Below, piece after piece: positions 1 through 8,055 of a stretch of 37,650 nt of DNA. A program made the translations under genes and the position numbers. Source of the stretch: Bacteroidia bacterium. Lineage in GTDB: Bacteria > Bacteroidota > Bacteroidia > B-17B0 > Aurantibacillaceae. The notes beneath the pieces are model-generated. The model had not been told where the DNA came from. It made no database searches and was given only the letters and a program-made list of their open reading frames with translations. Positions within the stretch are counted from its first letter, which is position 1. The number at the start of each line of letters is the position of its first letter. The stretch spans positions 1 to 37,650 of the forward strand of contig BPGX01000014.1 in assembly GCA_026003255.1 (NCBI GenBank), written 5' to 3'.

Positions 1-1046
1 CGTCTGTTGCCAGCTTTTATCAACCGCACTAACTACGATTGGATGCGAACCAGTAGACAAGGTAGCAATTTCATAAAATGCCTGCGAAGTACGAATAAAA
101 TACTTATCTTCATCAATCCTGACTTCATAATAATCTACTCCCGACAAATCATCCTGAGTAGGAAAACTCATATGGTAAGCCACCAGTTTTTTCCTGTTTA
201 GTAATTTCAATAGAAAAAATCTCGGGGCGGAGTATCATCAAATTGGATTTTATAGTGAGCAGTGCGACTGCGCTCATTACCCTGTTCATAACGTAAATGA
301 AAATACCAAATACCATTTTTCAAAAAAGAATGACTATAAATTCAAAAGTGAATTTAGTAAATTTTGCGGATAAGTATTTGGATTGTTATCAATCGCATAA
401 TATAACTTGTCAGCCCGAACAGGCAATTGCCAAGTAAAAAACCGCTTGTGATTGCCGGTACCAGGCGGTTTGATCAGGGTGAGTCGGCGAAGAAATAGTG
501 GCGGGCCGGCAAGGTGGCAGTAAGTTCTTCAGCAGAAACCACCTTCGGGCAAACTACCGGGTGGTTGTATTGTATAAATTCCCCCGTTCATGCCCAGTCA
601 AAACATTGGTACCTTGACCATCGTTGGCATGCAAAAGACCCGGAAATAAATTGCAATTTAGCACTGCCTGGTTTTTTGGCCCGAAAACAACATCGTTAAA
701 ATTTTATCCATTATCACCGACAAAACCAGGATCAGGCAACCCACCAGAAAATTCAATCCGATTCCCCGTAGTTTGTGGTTTGGTAGGCCATTGGGGTAAA
801 CAAAGAATCAGCTATACTAATATTCAATAAATCCAAATAATCACTATCAAAAGTATATTGCGCTCGGGCGGGCATTGATATTTTCTGTGGCCTTTGATCA
901 CAAAATCAACACTGAATTCTTCACCCACTAAAAACAGTTTTTTGGGCAGGAGAAAAAGCAAATTCAAATTCACCGGCATATACTGGTTTGGCTAGTAAAC
1001 ACAATAAAAACACAACTAGGATAATTTTTGTTTTTTGAAACTCCAT
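1..1046 (-). CDS. Cohesin-domain surface protein (3' end outside window, many frameshifts)
   Basis: The start is ATG at 1046, followed by a signal peptide ending near VYAGEF. After that the frame breaks about every 50-80 bases. Removing one base at each break restores a cohesin-type beta-sandwich, with the segments EEFSVDFVI, YTFDSDYLDLL, IEFSGGLPDPGF and ANDGQGTNVLTG. This is followed by a linker rich in P, S and T and an Ig/FN3-like part (WYFHLRYEQGNERSRTAHY, then DDTPPEIFSIEI). Cohesins bind dockerins, and a dockerin gene lies two genes upstream. The start overlaps the end of the preceding cohesin gene by 31 bases, so translation is probably coupled. The architecture matches that upstream gene, so the two look like tandem paralogues. 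The C-terminus, presumably with a membrane anchor, lies beyond the window. I infer sequence error rather than decay because all breaks are single extra bases. The cohesin assignment is by motif recognition only. Confidence 0.7.
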
Positions 1047-2138
1047 AAACGATAGAAAAACGTCCCTAAGATTATTAGAATAATAAATAAAATACTAAGT
1101 AATACCCAACTTGGAATAATTGCAGATAAAACCAAATTTTCAGTCTGGATGTTTACCCTGCTTTATCAACTACACTCAAGACCAAATTTTGTTTTTTGCA
1201 ACCATTTCTTAGGTACCACCCCAAGGACTGATTACAGTTTGTGCGGGCCTACCATCAATACTCAAAGTAAAATGTGATACCCCAGAGGCATTATCAACAC
1301 CAGAAAAAAATAAATTTTTTTCCAATCCATAAGAATCTTTTTTGTCAATCAATTTCAATTCGTTGAAAGTATGGTTTGGTGGTATCAATCATCGCCCGAC
1401 GCATCACCTTGTTTTGCCATACCCCATTAACATTGCGGTAACGCAAAACAAAATAATATACCCCCATCAGCCAAACCTTCATACTGAATATTGGCGAGCA
1501 ATGATTCTGGTACATCATCTGGTAATTGTGTCGGATCCATGGTTAAGAGATAACTGTATTCTAAATTCGGATTAACTGCCCACGCTATATCAAAAACATT
1601 GACTGAGTACCACTGGTCTTCATTGGGGATCCGAGTAGAAGTTAAAACTGGGCTCACCAACCCCAACTGGACTTACAATAATACTGGCGGGCAATAAATC
1701 AACTTCCACTATTTCTGCCTCACCGCCATGACGAATTAATTTGGTATTATTATCAATACTAATTTGTACCTGATCATGATTGACCAGGGCTTTAAACAAA
1801 AATGTTGCCACTTTACCACCATTACCTTGCCAAGGCGTGCTGGCACCGGCTATGAGTCTGGCTTTATCCAAAGAAAACTTATTGGGATCTGATACCCAAA
1901 GATTGAAAATGCTATCACCCGTATTGACTGACAAAAGTTCCAACTCTTCTGGTAACCAAGAAATTTGTGTGTCCAAAGCATTGATTGGCTCCGAACTGTT
2001 GATTCTCAAATCAACTAAAAAAGTTTCATTCTTACTAACTGCTAAACCTTGCGGCCATAAATAAAGATCAGCTGCTTTAGTAACAAGAGGTAAAAGAAAA
2101 AAAACAATCAAAAATAAAATTTTTTTAATCATAATCAA
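1016..2138 (-). CDS. Membrane-anchored cohesin-domain protein (frameshifted)
   Basis: ATG at 2138 (an alternative is at 2132) begins a signal peptide ending near TKAAD. Residues about 25-155 resemble a cohesin: KNETFLVDLRINSSEPINA, a hydrophobic core LEELLSV-type strand, and ASTPWQGNGGKVATFLFKA. An Ig/FN3-like region follows (QWYSVNVFDIAWAVNP, VYYFVLRYRNVNGVWQNK, MIDTTKPYF), then a C-terminal transmembrane helix (SWVLLSILFIILIILG) and a basic tail ending at TAG 1016-1018. The membrane tail suggests that the cohesin is displayed outside the cell to capture a dockerin partner, such as the product of the gene just upstream. The first break is at a GGGG run near 1655, the next at a GGGGG run near 1466, and several more lie in 1050-1350. 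All are single extra bases. A promoter with an extended -10 lies at 2207-2212. Confidence 0.72.
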
Positions 2139-2188
2139 AAAAAAGCAGCCAATTTAGAATTAATATATGTAAATAATATAAATCTTAT

Positions 2189-2202
2189 CCAGTATAAACT
2201 GG
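2189..2202. repeat. Short inverted repeat at the predicted transcription start
   Basis: CCAGT-ATAA-ACTGG, a perfect 5-bp stem with a 4-base loop. It sits where transcription from the -10 at 2207-2212 should begin, so it could be an operator or a 5' end hairpin. It is short enough to arise by chance. Confidence 0.3.
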
Positions 2203-2206
2203 CATT

Positions 2207-2212
2207 ATTATA
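2207..2212 (-). promoter_or_regulatory. Extended -10 promoter element for the cohesin gene pair
   Basis: On the minus strand this reads TGTTATAAT, a TGn-extended -10 with a perfect TATAAT hexamer. The -35 region is poor (TTAAAT at about 17 bp). The predicted transcription start is near 2200, some 60 bases before the ATG at 2138. This would let the two cohesin genes be transcribed separately from the long upstream operon. Confidence 0.5.
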
Positions 2213-2235
2213 ACACAAAATCAATAATTATTTAA

Positions 2236-2277
2236 ATTATGCTGTTTATAAACTTTATTATGCTGTTTATAAACTTT
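2236..2277. repeat. 21-bp tandem duplication spanning the dockerin gene stop
   Basis: A 21-base unit starting ATTATGCTGTTTATAAAC occurs twice with no gap (2236-2256 and 2257-2277). The right copy contains the stop codon and the last two codons of the dockerin gene. The left copy is untranslated. Confidence 0.85.
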
Positions 2278-3375
2278 CACTCCACCAATAAAGCAAAATG
2301 GAAAAATCTACTATATCTACAAAACCATCTTGGTTAATATCAGCACAAATAAATGATGGATTGGCTTGACGCCAATAGTTCAGAAGTATAGATAAATCAA
2401 AAACATTGACCCAACCATCAAAATTCAGATCAGGACCAGCGCACTGGCCTTGTGGTATAGGCGCTGGCACCACTTCAAAAAACATACTTTCGGAAAAATT
2501 ACTTTCCAGCCCATCAGTGGTTAAACTTTTTGCTTTAATACTCTGTGCACCAGCTAACAAAGCAGTTGAATCTAATTCAAATTGCCAAAAACCGTTATTA
2601 TCACTATAAATAACCTGATCTATAAGCTTGCTACCCAAATATAATTGTACCAATGAATTGGGTGCGGTTTCACCAAATACCATCAAAATCTGTCCCGGCA
2701 TAATATCTCGTCTAGAAATTGAAATAGTTGGTGTCAAAAATATGTTCTCCACCGTAGTAATACTACGAGCCACCAAACTTAAACTTAAATTCGTGGTTAA
2801 AGTAAATCTGCCAAATCTATCTTCGGCAAATAAACCAAAATCATATGTACCCGATTGGCAAAGCAGACAAACGAAAAGTAAAATTACCAACTGCGTCTGC
2901 TTGAGTAATGGCCACCACGCGACCAAATTTAGTTAAACTTACCAAAGCATAAGGTGAAGTCACACCAAGAAATTCTATAGTAGTCAAAGTTTTACCGCCA
3001 CTCCAACCAACTGACGGTGTGCTGGTGGGAGTAATCTGTTCCAATAAACATTGATCCGAGCAACCGTCACCATTTACTAAATTACCATCATCACATTCTT
3101 CTGGTGATTGAACAATACCGTCACCACAGATTTGTTCCAATAAACATTGATCCGAGCAACCGTCACCATTTACTAAATTACCATCATCACATTCTTCAGG
3201 CGGTTCCAAATAACCATTGCCACAAACTTGAGGGCCAATTATTTGCACAGAGACAATAATATTTTTTGTTGTCGTCACCGTAGTGGTTGCTTTGACATCT
3301 GACACAAAATAAATAACTGGAATAAAAAAAAATTCCAATTATGAACATCCCTGCCAATCTTAACCAGACACGCAT
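2267..3375 (-). CDS. Secreted dockerin type I protein with cysteine-rich repeats and Ig-like domains
   Basis: 368 aa after two single-base repairs (T9 run at 3324-3332, TT at 2855-2856); 1109 minus 2 bases is an exact codon count. The start ATG at 3375 gives a signal peptide (MRVWLRLAGMFIIGIFF), 8 bp after the previous stop; the internal start at 3338 would lose the N-terminus. Next come two Myxococcus-type cysteine-rich repeats (DUF4215-like; each has CG(N/D)G, EECDDGN, VNGDGCSDQC), then two Ig-like segments, then a C-terminal dockerin pair: DLNFDGWVNVFDLSILLNYW and DINQDGFVDIVDFSILLYWW. Both dockerin halves keep the Asp/Asn ligands of the calcium loop (DxNxDGxVNxxD and DxNxDGxVDxxD). Dockerins bind cohesins, and two cohesin genes follow directly. 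The dockerin call is firm; binding to these cohesins is inference. Confidence 0.85.
3037..3197. repeat. 65-bp direct repeat encoding the cysteine-rich motif
   Basis: Positions 3037-3101 and 3133-3197 appear identical, 96 bp (32 codons) apart. Each encodes the EECDDGN...GDGCSDQCLLEQ part of one DUF4215-like repeat. Near identity at DNA level points to a recent in-frame duplication or gene conversion. Confidence 0.85.
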
Positions 3376-3383
3376 GGGAAAAT

Positions 3384-4354
3384 TTAATTTTTATCACCCT
3401 TGAGCAATATACGTAAAGCCAGTCGCAAGCGCCGACGGGATTTGATAAGTAAAGTTATCACAACTACCAAAACGACAAATATCAACAAAGCCAACTTCCA
3501 AGGAAAAACCCAAAAAACAAATGTAGAAACCAGTGGCGTGTTTTCGGTCCCGTAGTTTGCTACCAAAGTCGCGGTATATTTTCCAATCGCCAAAGGCGGA
3601 TCCCAGCGCACATCAATCTTTCTGATTGATGCTGGTAAAACATTTTTTTGCGGAAAAGGAATGTCAACTTCCTTTTTGCCAAACATATTGGTAATTGACA
3701 CAAAACCACGCGGCCGGACATGAACTGTGCCCTTGTTTTCAAATCGTAAAATAAAATCAATTGGTGGTTTTTCAAAAAATGTTGCGGCTGAAAAACTCTT
3801 TGACAATCAACTGTTCAGTCACTTCGCCAGCCACTGATAATAAAATCAAAGAACCAACCTTTTGTGCTATCCCACTGCCGCCGCCAACCAGTACTTCTGG
3901 CGGAGAAGCCACAGCCAAAATTGAACCATAATGACCACCTGGTTCACCATCCAAAGGAACATTAACTGTAAAATCAACAATTTTTTGTTCGGCTGGTGCC
4001 AAAGTAAACTGAGTTTCTGACAAATTTACCCAAGCGGCAAGGGAAAAAGTTTTGTTTTCTTGCTCCTGAACTACAACACCACCTCCTTCGCCGACAGCCG
4101 TAAAATCCTCTACTTCCATTGTGACAAAAAATTGGCTGAGGGCCAGTATTGATAATTTTTATTTTATTGGCAATTTGTTCTCCTGGATTTGCCGACAATT
4201 CATAAGTTAAGGGTGAAATGGTAATTGACCTTGCATCCTCAGGCATTTCTTGAGCTTTGGTGGGTAAATAAAAAAATATACCAAAGATCAATATTGTCAA
4301 AATTGTGACGTTAATAAAATTGTAACCAAACTTTTTCACTTTATATATAGTCAT
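3384..4354 (-). CDS. DUF916/DUF3324-like (WxL-interacting-protein-like) membrane protein, second copy
   Basis: 322 aa after removing one base at 4126-4131 (run of six) and one at 3791-3795 (run of five); the length is then an exact codon count. It has a signal peptide, an N-terminal beta-sandwich starting SITISPLTYELSANPGEQ with KIKIINTGPQPIF, and PGGHYGSILAVASPP. This is the pattern of the DUF916 (WxL-interacting protein) fold. A second sandwich follows (FENKGTVHVRPRGFVSITN, IGKYTATLVANYG), like DUF3324. The protein ends in one transmembrane helix (PWKLALLIFVVLVVVITLLI) and a basic cytoplasmic tail. Known WxL-interacting proteins of Firmicutes have this order and anchor WxL proteins at the surface. 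It follows a WxL-like gene, as does its paralogue at 5699-6763. The family call is by motif and order, not by profile search. Confidence 0.7.
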
Positions 4355-4381
4355 TTACTATAGGTAAAAAAGGCAAAAATA

Positions 4382-4414
4382 TCACCCAAGCAAAACCAAT
4401 TGCAACTTGGGTGA
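4382..4414 (-). terminator. Hairpin between WxL-like and partner genes, possible attenuating terminator
   Basis: A perfect 9-bp stem (TCACCCAAG at 4382-4390, CTTGGGTGA at 4406-4414) with a 15-base loop. On the minus strand it is followed by ATATTTTTG, a modest T tract. It lies 28 bp after the stop at 4443 and 27 bp before the next ATG at 4354. It may reduce read-through so the secreted protein is made in excess of its membrane partner, or it may stabilise mRNA. Confidence 0.5.
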
Positions 4415-4442
4415 AAATAACATTTTTTTATATGATAATTAA

Positions 4443-5585
4443 TCAAACTGAGCGGTAGATAATATAAACAACTGTATTGGTATAATCACCAGAAGCTTGG
4501 GAGCCAGACACTGATAGTTGATAAACCACAGTGGAAGTAGAATTGGTTACTGGTGTGGAAGATGACATCAAAGTTTGAGCGGTTTCTGAATCAGCAATTG
4601 AAGCAAACTGACGATAATTGGTTCCAGAAGAATAAGCACTATTGCAAGGCAAACCATAACAAGTATGGCCAAAGCCATGGTTAGCACTAGGTGTCACCCA
4701 AGCGGCAGCTGTACTTTCATTACAAGTGCCAATATCACAGGTGGTATCAGGAATAGTTTGTGAACCAGCATTGGTAAGCTGATCAGTTTCTTGGGAAGTT
4801 GTAATAAAGCCATCACCAGCATTGGTATTTACTGTCAAAAGTTGGCAACCTTTTTTAAAGGTATTGGCAGTCATAGCACCAAAAGGAACGGTTGTAGCAG
4901 TTGTAGTTACAGCTGTCACTGAATTTCCTTGGGTACAATTAGTATTAGCAACCCCAGCAATGGTAAAAGTCAAAGATTCAGCAACGGTAGCCGAAACTGT
5001 TACCCCAGCAATAATCGCTACCACCAAAGCGCCTGTCTCTGGGCTATCACCGTTGGCAGAAATATCAATTGTATAACTTCCGGCAGATGATGGGTTGGTA
5101 ATTTGTTGATCGCCAGTAGTTCCGGCTGTAGCATTGGTACCAATTTCAATTGTCACTGTTTCACCGCCACCTATCCAAGTAGCAGCATTAGACGGAGCAG
5201 TCAAAGTAAGAACTTGACCAGAAAAAACTGCACCCCAACTAGTAGCAGATGGTGTGGCCGCTAAAGTTTGCTCACCAGCACCAGATCCAGCAAGATCAAT
5301 ATCAGTATAATTAACTAATAAATCATCAATAGTAAAGCCACTGGGAAAAGTCACTACAATAGTATCATTTTCTTTAATAGGATTCGCTCCTGACAGTGTA
5401 AATTGAATAGTATGATTGGAACCAATAGACGGTCTGGAATCAGATAATGTATCTTTGACATTGGTCAAATCAGCTCTAACAGGACGGACCATCCAAGTGC
5501 CAAATATTAACAATCCAATCAAAACCAAGTATAAATTCCGACGACACTTATACCAGTTGGGCATGAATAATTTTTTTACATTCAT
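4443..5585 (-). CDS. Secreted WxL-like surface protein, second copy
   Basis: 380 aa, frame intact. The N-terminal basic stretch and hydrophobic helix (NLYLVLIGLLIFGTWMV) form a signal sequence with a likely cut near VRAD. Residues about 40-195 form a beta-rich adhesin-like domain (IKENDTIVVTFPSGFTID, ETVTIEIGTNATAG). Residues about 200-380 match the C-terminal half of the protein at 6853-7971: an ESLTFTIAGV-type start, a cysteine pair region, and the ending QASGDYTNTVVYIIY. That ending resembles the SGxYxxxxxW/Y strand that closes WxL domains, though a literal WxL motif is not present. It is followed at once by a DUF916-like gene, the usual partner of WxL proteins. WxL relationship is inference; secretion is well supported. 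Confidence 0.65.
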   Translation of the reverse strand: MNVKKLFMPNWYKCRRNLYLVLIGLLIFGTWMVRPVRADLTNVKDTLSDSRPSIGSNHTIQFTLSGANPIKENDTIVVTFPSGFTIDDLLVNYTDIDLAGSGAGEQTLAATPSATSWGAVFSGQVLTLTAPSNAATWIGGGETVTIEIGTNATAGTTGDQQITNPSSAGSYTIDISANGDSPETGALVVAIIAGVTVSATVAESLTFTIAGVANTNCTQGNSVTAVTTTATTVPFGAMTANTFKKGCQLLTVNTNAGDGFITTSQETDQLTNAGSQTIPDTTCDIGTCNESTAAAWVTPSANHGFGHTCYGLPCNSAYSSGTNYRQFASIADSETAQTLMSSSTPVTNSTSTVVYQLSVSGSQASGDYTNTVVYIIYRSV

Positions 5586-5698
5586 ATAGTTTGTTTATTT
5601 TAATTAAGGGGAATATATATTAATTTACTAATTACTAATTATTAATTTATAATGAGTTTTCTGAGTTTTCCTTTATTCTAGCCTCTAAATTCCAGATT
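5586..5698. repeat. A/T-rich spacer with iterated TTACTAATTA/AGATTCTA motifs
   Basis: This 113-bp gap holds short reiterations such as TTACTAATTACTAATTATTA (5627-5646) and CCAGATTCTAGATTCTATA (5693-5711, running into the next gene end). Similar strings occur at 7985-8035. No gene or clear promoter is visible. Confidence 0.5.
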
Positions 5699-6763
5699 CT
5701 AGATTCTATATTTGCCGGTGAATAAAACCATAACAAATTTTTTGATTCTACTATTAAATTGTAACACAAAAAACAAGAAAAGTCCAACAATAATAAATGT
5801 GGATAACATATACTGCCAAGGTAATATCCACAAAACCTGCCATTGATTAAAAACATAACCTTCTTTGGTAGTAAGAGAAACTTCCACTACATATCTGCCA
5901 AAAACGTGTGGCCAAAAACTGTCCTGATTTGTCCAACCCAAACTAACTGGTACTTCTCGGACTCTACCCGGTAAAATTGTAAACTGTCTTACTTCCGTTT
6001 CAGTCACCACCCGATTAAAAATATTGTGTACCCGCACAAACCCACTGGGTTTAATATGCCATAACTGGTTATTTTTTAAACGCATTTTAAATTCTTCTGG
6101 TGGGTCAACATAAACCAAATGGTCACTGGCCGCAATAACTTTTTGAGGCAAGACCCAAGCTAAAGTTGTTTCCAAAAATCTAGATAGGCCTTGCAAAAAA
6201 CTTGCCTGCCTGCCTTGCCATTTAATTTCCAAAATAGATAAATACTCGCCAATTTGACCACTTAAAGAATCTTTTTGCACGTTGAATAAAAACAGCACTC
6301 CCACCACGGGCAGAACTTTGGTAGCATTGGTTTCAAAATAAAAAGATGGTAACTGCGGTTCAAATAACATCACTACATACTGCCCGCCCGGCAGAGCCTC
6401 GACTGGTACAATAATTTTCACTGGCAAAAAAACTGTTTGTTTGGCATCCAAAATAAATTCTTTTTTTTCTGGTTGTAACCAAGTTTGCGCCGATAATTCC
6501 CCGTCACTGCTATCATCAAAAAAAGTCATTCCCCCAGTTTCATCAGCCGCATCAAAACTTATAGTTTTAATTTTGATTGGGAGAGGTGTATTGGTTTCGT
6601 TGCGCAGTAAAATCTCTTTTTGCAAAATCTCGCCACCCAAAACATCAATTTCAAAAGTTCCCGGACTGACTGTGATAGTTGGCGCTTCTTTGACTTGAGC
6701 ATTGGTTAAACCAGGCCAAAATAAAAATGCGGTAATAATTATAAAAAAAAATTTTCGCATCAC
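5699..6763 (-). CDS. DUF916/DUF3324-like (WxL-interacting-protein-like) membrane protein, first copy
   Basis: 354 aa, frame intact. Signal peptide MRKFFFIIITAFLFWPGL with a likely cut after TNA. The first sandwich starts ITVSPGTFEIDVLGGEILQ and continues LLRNETNTPLPIKIK and LPGGQYVVMLFEP, the pattern seen in DUF916. The second (EEFKMRLKNNQLWHIKPSGF, VRVHNIFNRVV, GRYVVEVSLTT) resembles DUF3324. A C-terminal helix (YMLSTFIIVGLFLFFVL) and basic tail anchor it in the membrane. It shares order and ending with the protein at 3384-4354. It follows the WxL-like gene at 6853-7971 by 89 bp, which repeats the pairing seen downstream. It probably holds or displays its secreted neighbour at the cell surface. 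Confidence 0.72.
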   Translation of the reverse strand: MMRKFFFIIITAFLFWPGLTNAQVKEAPTITVSPGTFEIDVLGGEILQKEILLRNETNTPLPIKIKTISFDAADETGGMTFFDDSSDGELSAQTWLQPEKKEFILDAKQTVFLPVKIIVPVEALPGGQYVVMLFEPQLPSFYFETNATKVLPVVGVLFLFNVQKDSLSGQIGEYLSILEIKWQGRQASFLQGLSRFLETTLAWVLPQKVIAASDHLVYVDPPEEFKMRLKNNQLWHIKPSGFVRVHNIFNRVVTETEVRQFTILPGRVREVPVSLGWTNQDSFWPHVFGRYVVEVSLTTKEGYVFNQWQVLWILPWQYMLSTFIIVGLFLFFVLQFNSRIKKFVMVLFTGKYRI

Positions 6764-6852
6764 TATTTATGATTTATTTTAAATTTAATTATTTTTAACT
6801 TTTGTACTTTATCAACTTTTTAACTTTAAAAACTTTTTACTTATCAACATGG

Positions 6853-7971
6853 TTAATAATTCGCCGTAGCTACATAGACAATCGTGGTGGCATAAGGACC
6901 GGCGGCTTGACTGGCGTTAGTAGAAATTTTATAAGTTATCAAAAACTGCTGATTTATTATTTCACCGGTTGAACCATCAATATTGTCTGTATGATCTGCT
7001 ACTGGATCACCTGCGCCAGTCTGCACAAAACCAGCATAATCATTGCCACTGGCAAACCGATTAGCAGTTCCGCCTGACAAACTGGTGTCACTGGTTTTGT
7101 AGCCAAAACCGCACTCATCATTCACTGAACAACTTCCCGCCCAAGCCATTGGCACAGCATTGGTGCCAGGCCAATCAGGTATAGTAAAAAAACTATTGAT
7201 TTGGTGAGTCATAGGCCCTGTTTCCCAAGCCGTAATCACATAACCATTGTAAGCGTTGGTGGAAACAGTAGTAGTGGTATAACTTAGAGCTGTATAATTG
7301 TTGCCTGGATCTAAGGTATTAAAACTGGCGGAAAATGAACTCAAAGAGAAAGTCAAAGTTTCTATCACTTTCACTCCGTCGGAGTTAACTGACAAAGAGG
7401 CAATATCTAAATTGTTGTAAGCTTTGACTGAAATATAAAAAGTCTGCGACGTGCGTAAGTACACTGGTGTTACCGTGGCATAAGTATTACTGGTGTAATA
7501 CCAAGCTTCCCCCGCCTGCCAAGCGCTAGTTGTTGTATTCCAATAATATCCATCTGGCGTCCGCCTGAGAGCATAAGCGTAGGTATTGATAGGCCTTAAT
7601 CCTGATTCATTGTCAACAAATCCCGACCAGTTAGCGCTCAAAGTATTGATGGAAGACTGTTGATCAATATCAGCTCCTGGTCCGTCATTGACAACTGCGG
7701 CAGTAACGTCTGGACCAGAATCATCATAATACTGAAAACCACTCCTGACTTCATAGCTGGTACTGGTTGAAACGCCAATTGCTTCCACACCACCAATAGT
7801 TGACCTGATTTCAAAACTGGTTGAGGAAGAATAGTGGGTTCCGCCTTCACTAATAACCGGGTCGCGAATTATATAAGTAGAAGATGCGTAATCATCAGCG
7901 AGCACTGGTAAAATCTGCCAAAGTAATATTGCCAGTAACATCAATATAAGTTGTATGTGTCTATTTATCAT
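6853..7971 (-). CDS. Secreted WxL-like surface protein, first copy, with FN3-like domain
   Basis: 372 aa, frame intact. Signal peptide HIQLILMLLAILLWQILPV with a likely cut near VLADD. The N-terminal part has two similar strands, SSTSFEIRSTIGGVEA and STSYEVRSGF. Next is a fibronectin III-like domain (LSANWSGFVDNESGL, YAYALRRTPDGYYW, TFYISVKAYNN). The C-terminal 190 residues (ETLTFSLSSFSASFNTLDPG, a Cys-x7-Cys region, TYKISTNASQAAGPYATTIV) are homologous to the C-terminal half of 4443-5585. The closing strand resembles WxL-type endings but lacks the literal motif. Placed directly before a DUF916-like gene. Likely exported and held non-covalently; ligand unknown. Confidence 0.65.
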   Translation of the reverse strand: MINRHIQLILMLLAILLWQILPVLADDYASSTYIIRDPVISEGGTHYSSSTSFEIRSTIGGVEAIGVSTSTSYEVRSGFQYYDDSGPDVTAAVVNDGPGADIDQQSSINTLSANWSGFVDNESGLRPINTYAYALRRTPDGYYWNTTTSAWQAGEAWYYTSNTYATVTPVYLRTSQTFYISVKAYNNLDIASLSVNSDGVKVIETLTFSLSSFSASFNTLDPGNNYTALSYTTTTVSTNAYNGYVITAWETGPMTHQINSFFTIPDWPGTNAVPMAWAGSCSVNDECGFGYKTSDTSLSGGTANRFASGNDYAGFVQTGAGDPVADHTDNIDGSTGEIINQQFLITYKISTNASQAAGPYATTIVYVATANY

Positions 7972-8055
7972 CTATATATAATATATTTAAAATTAATAAT
8001 TTCTAATTACTAATAAATAATGAATTACTAATTATATAATTTATAATTAACATTT
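7972..8055. repeat. A/T-rich spacer with TTACTAATTA-type reiterations
   Basis: The short spacer consists almost only of A and T, with repeats such as TAATTACTAATAAATAATG and ATAATTTATAATTA next to the stop of the giant LamG gene. No gene, hairpin with a T tract or clear promoter is visible. Confidence 0.45.

Noticed and set aside
1..2138. Decayed pseudogenes for the cohesin pair
   Set aside because: Decay should also give deletions, stop mutations and loss of motifs. Here the only defects are single extra bases, and the conserved segments are unchanged between them.
1..3110. Several plus-strand open frames of 60-100 codons
   Set aside because: They are antisense to the cohesin and dockerin genes, have no start signals or motifs, and arise in the error-rich stretch.
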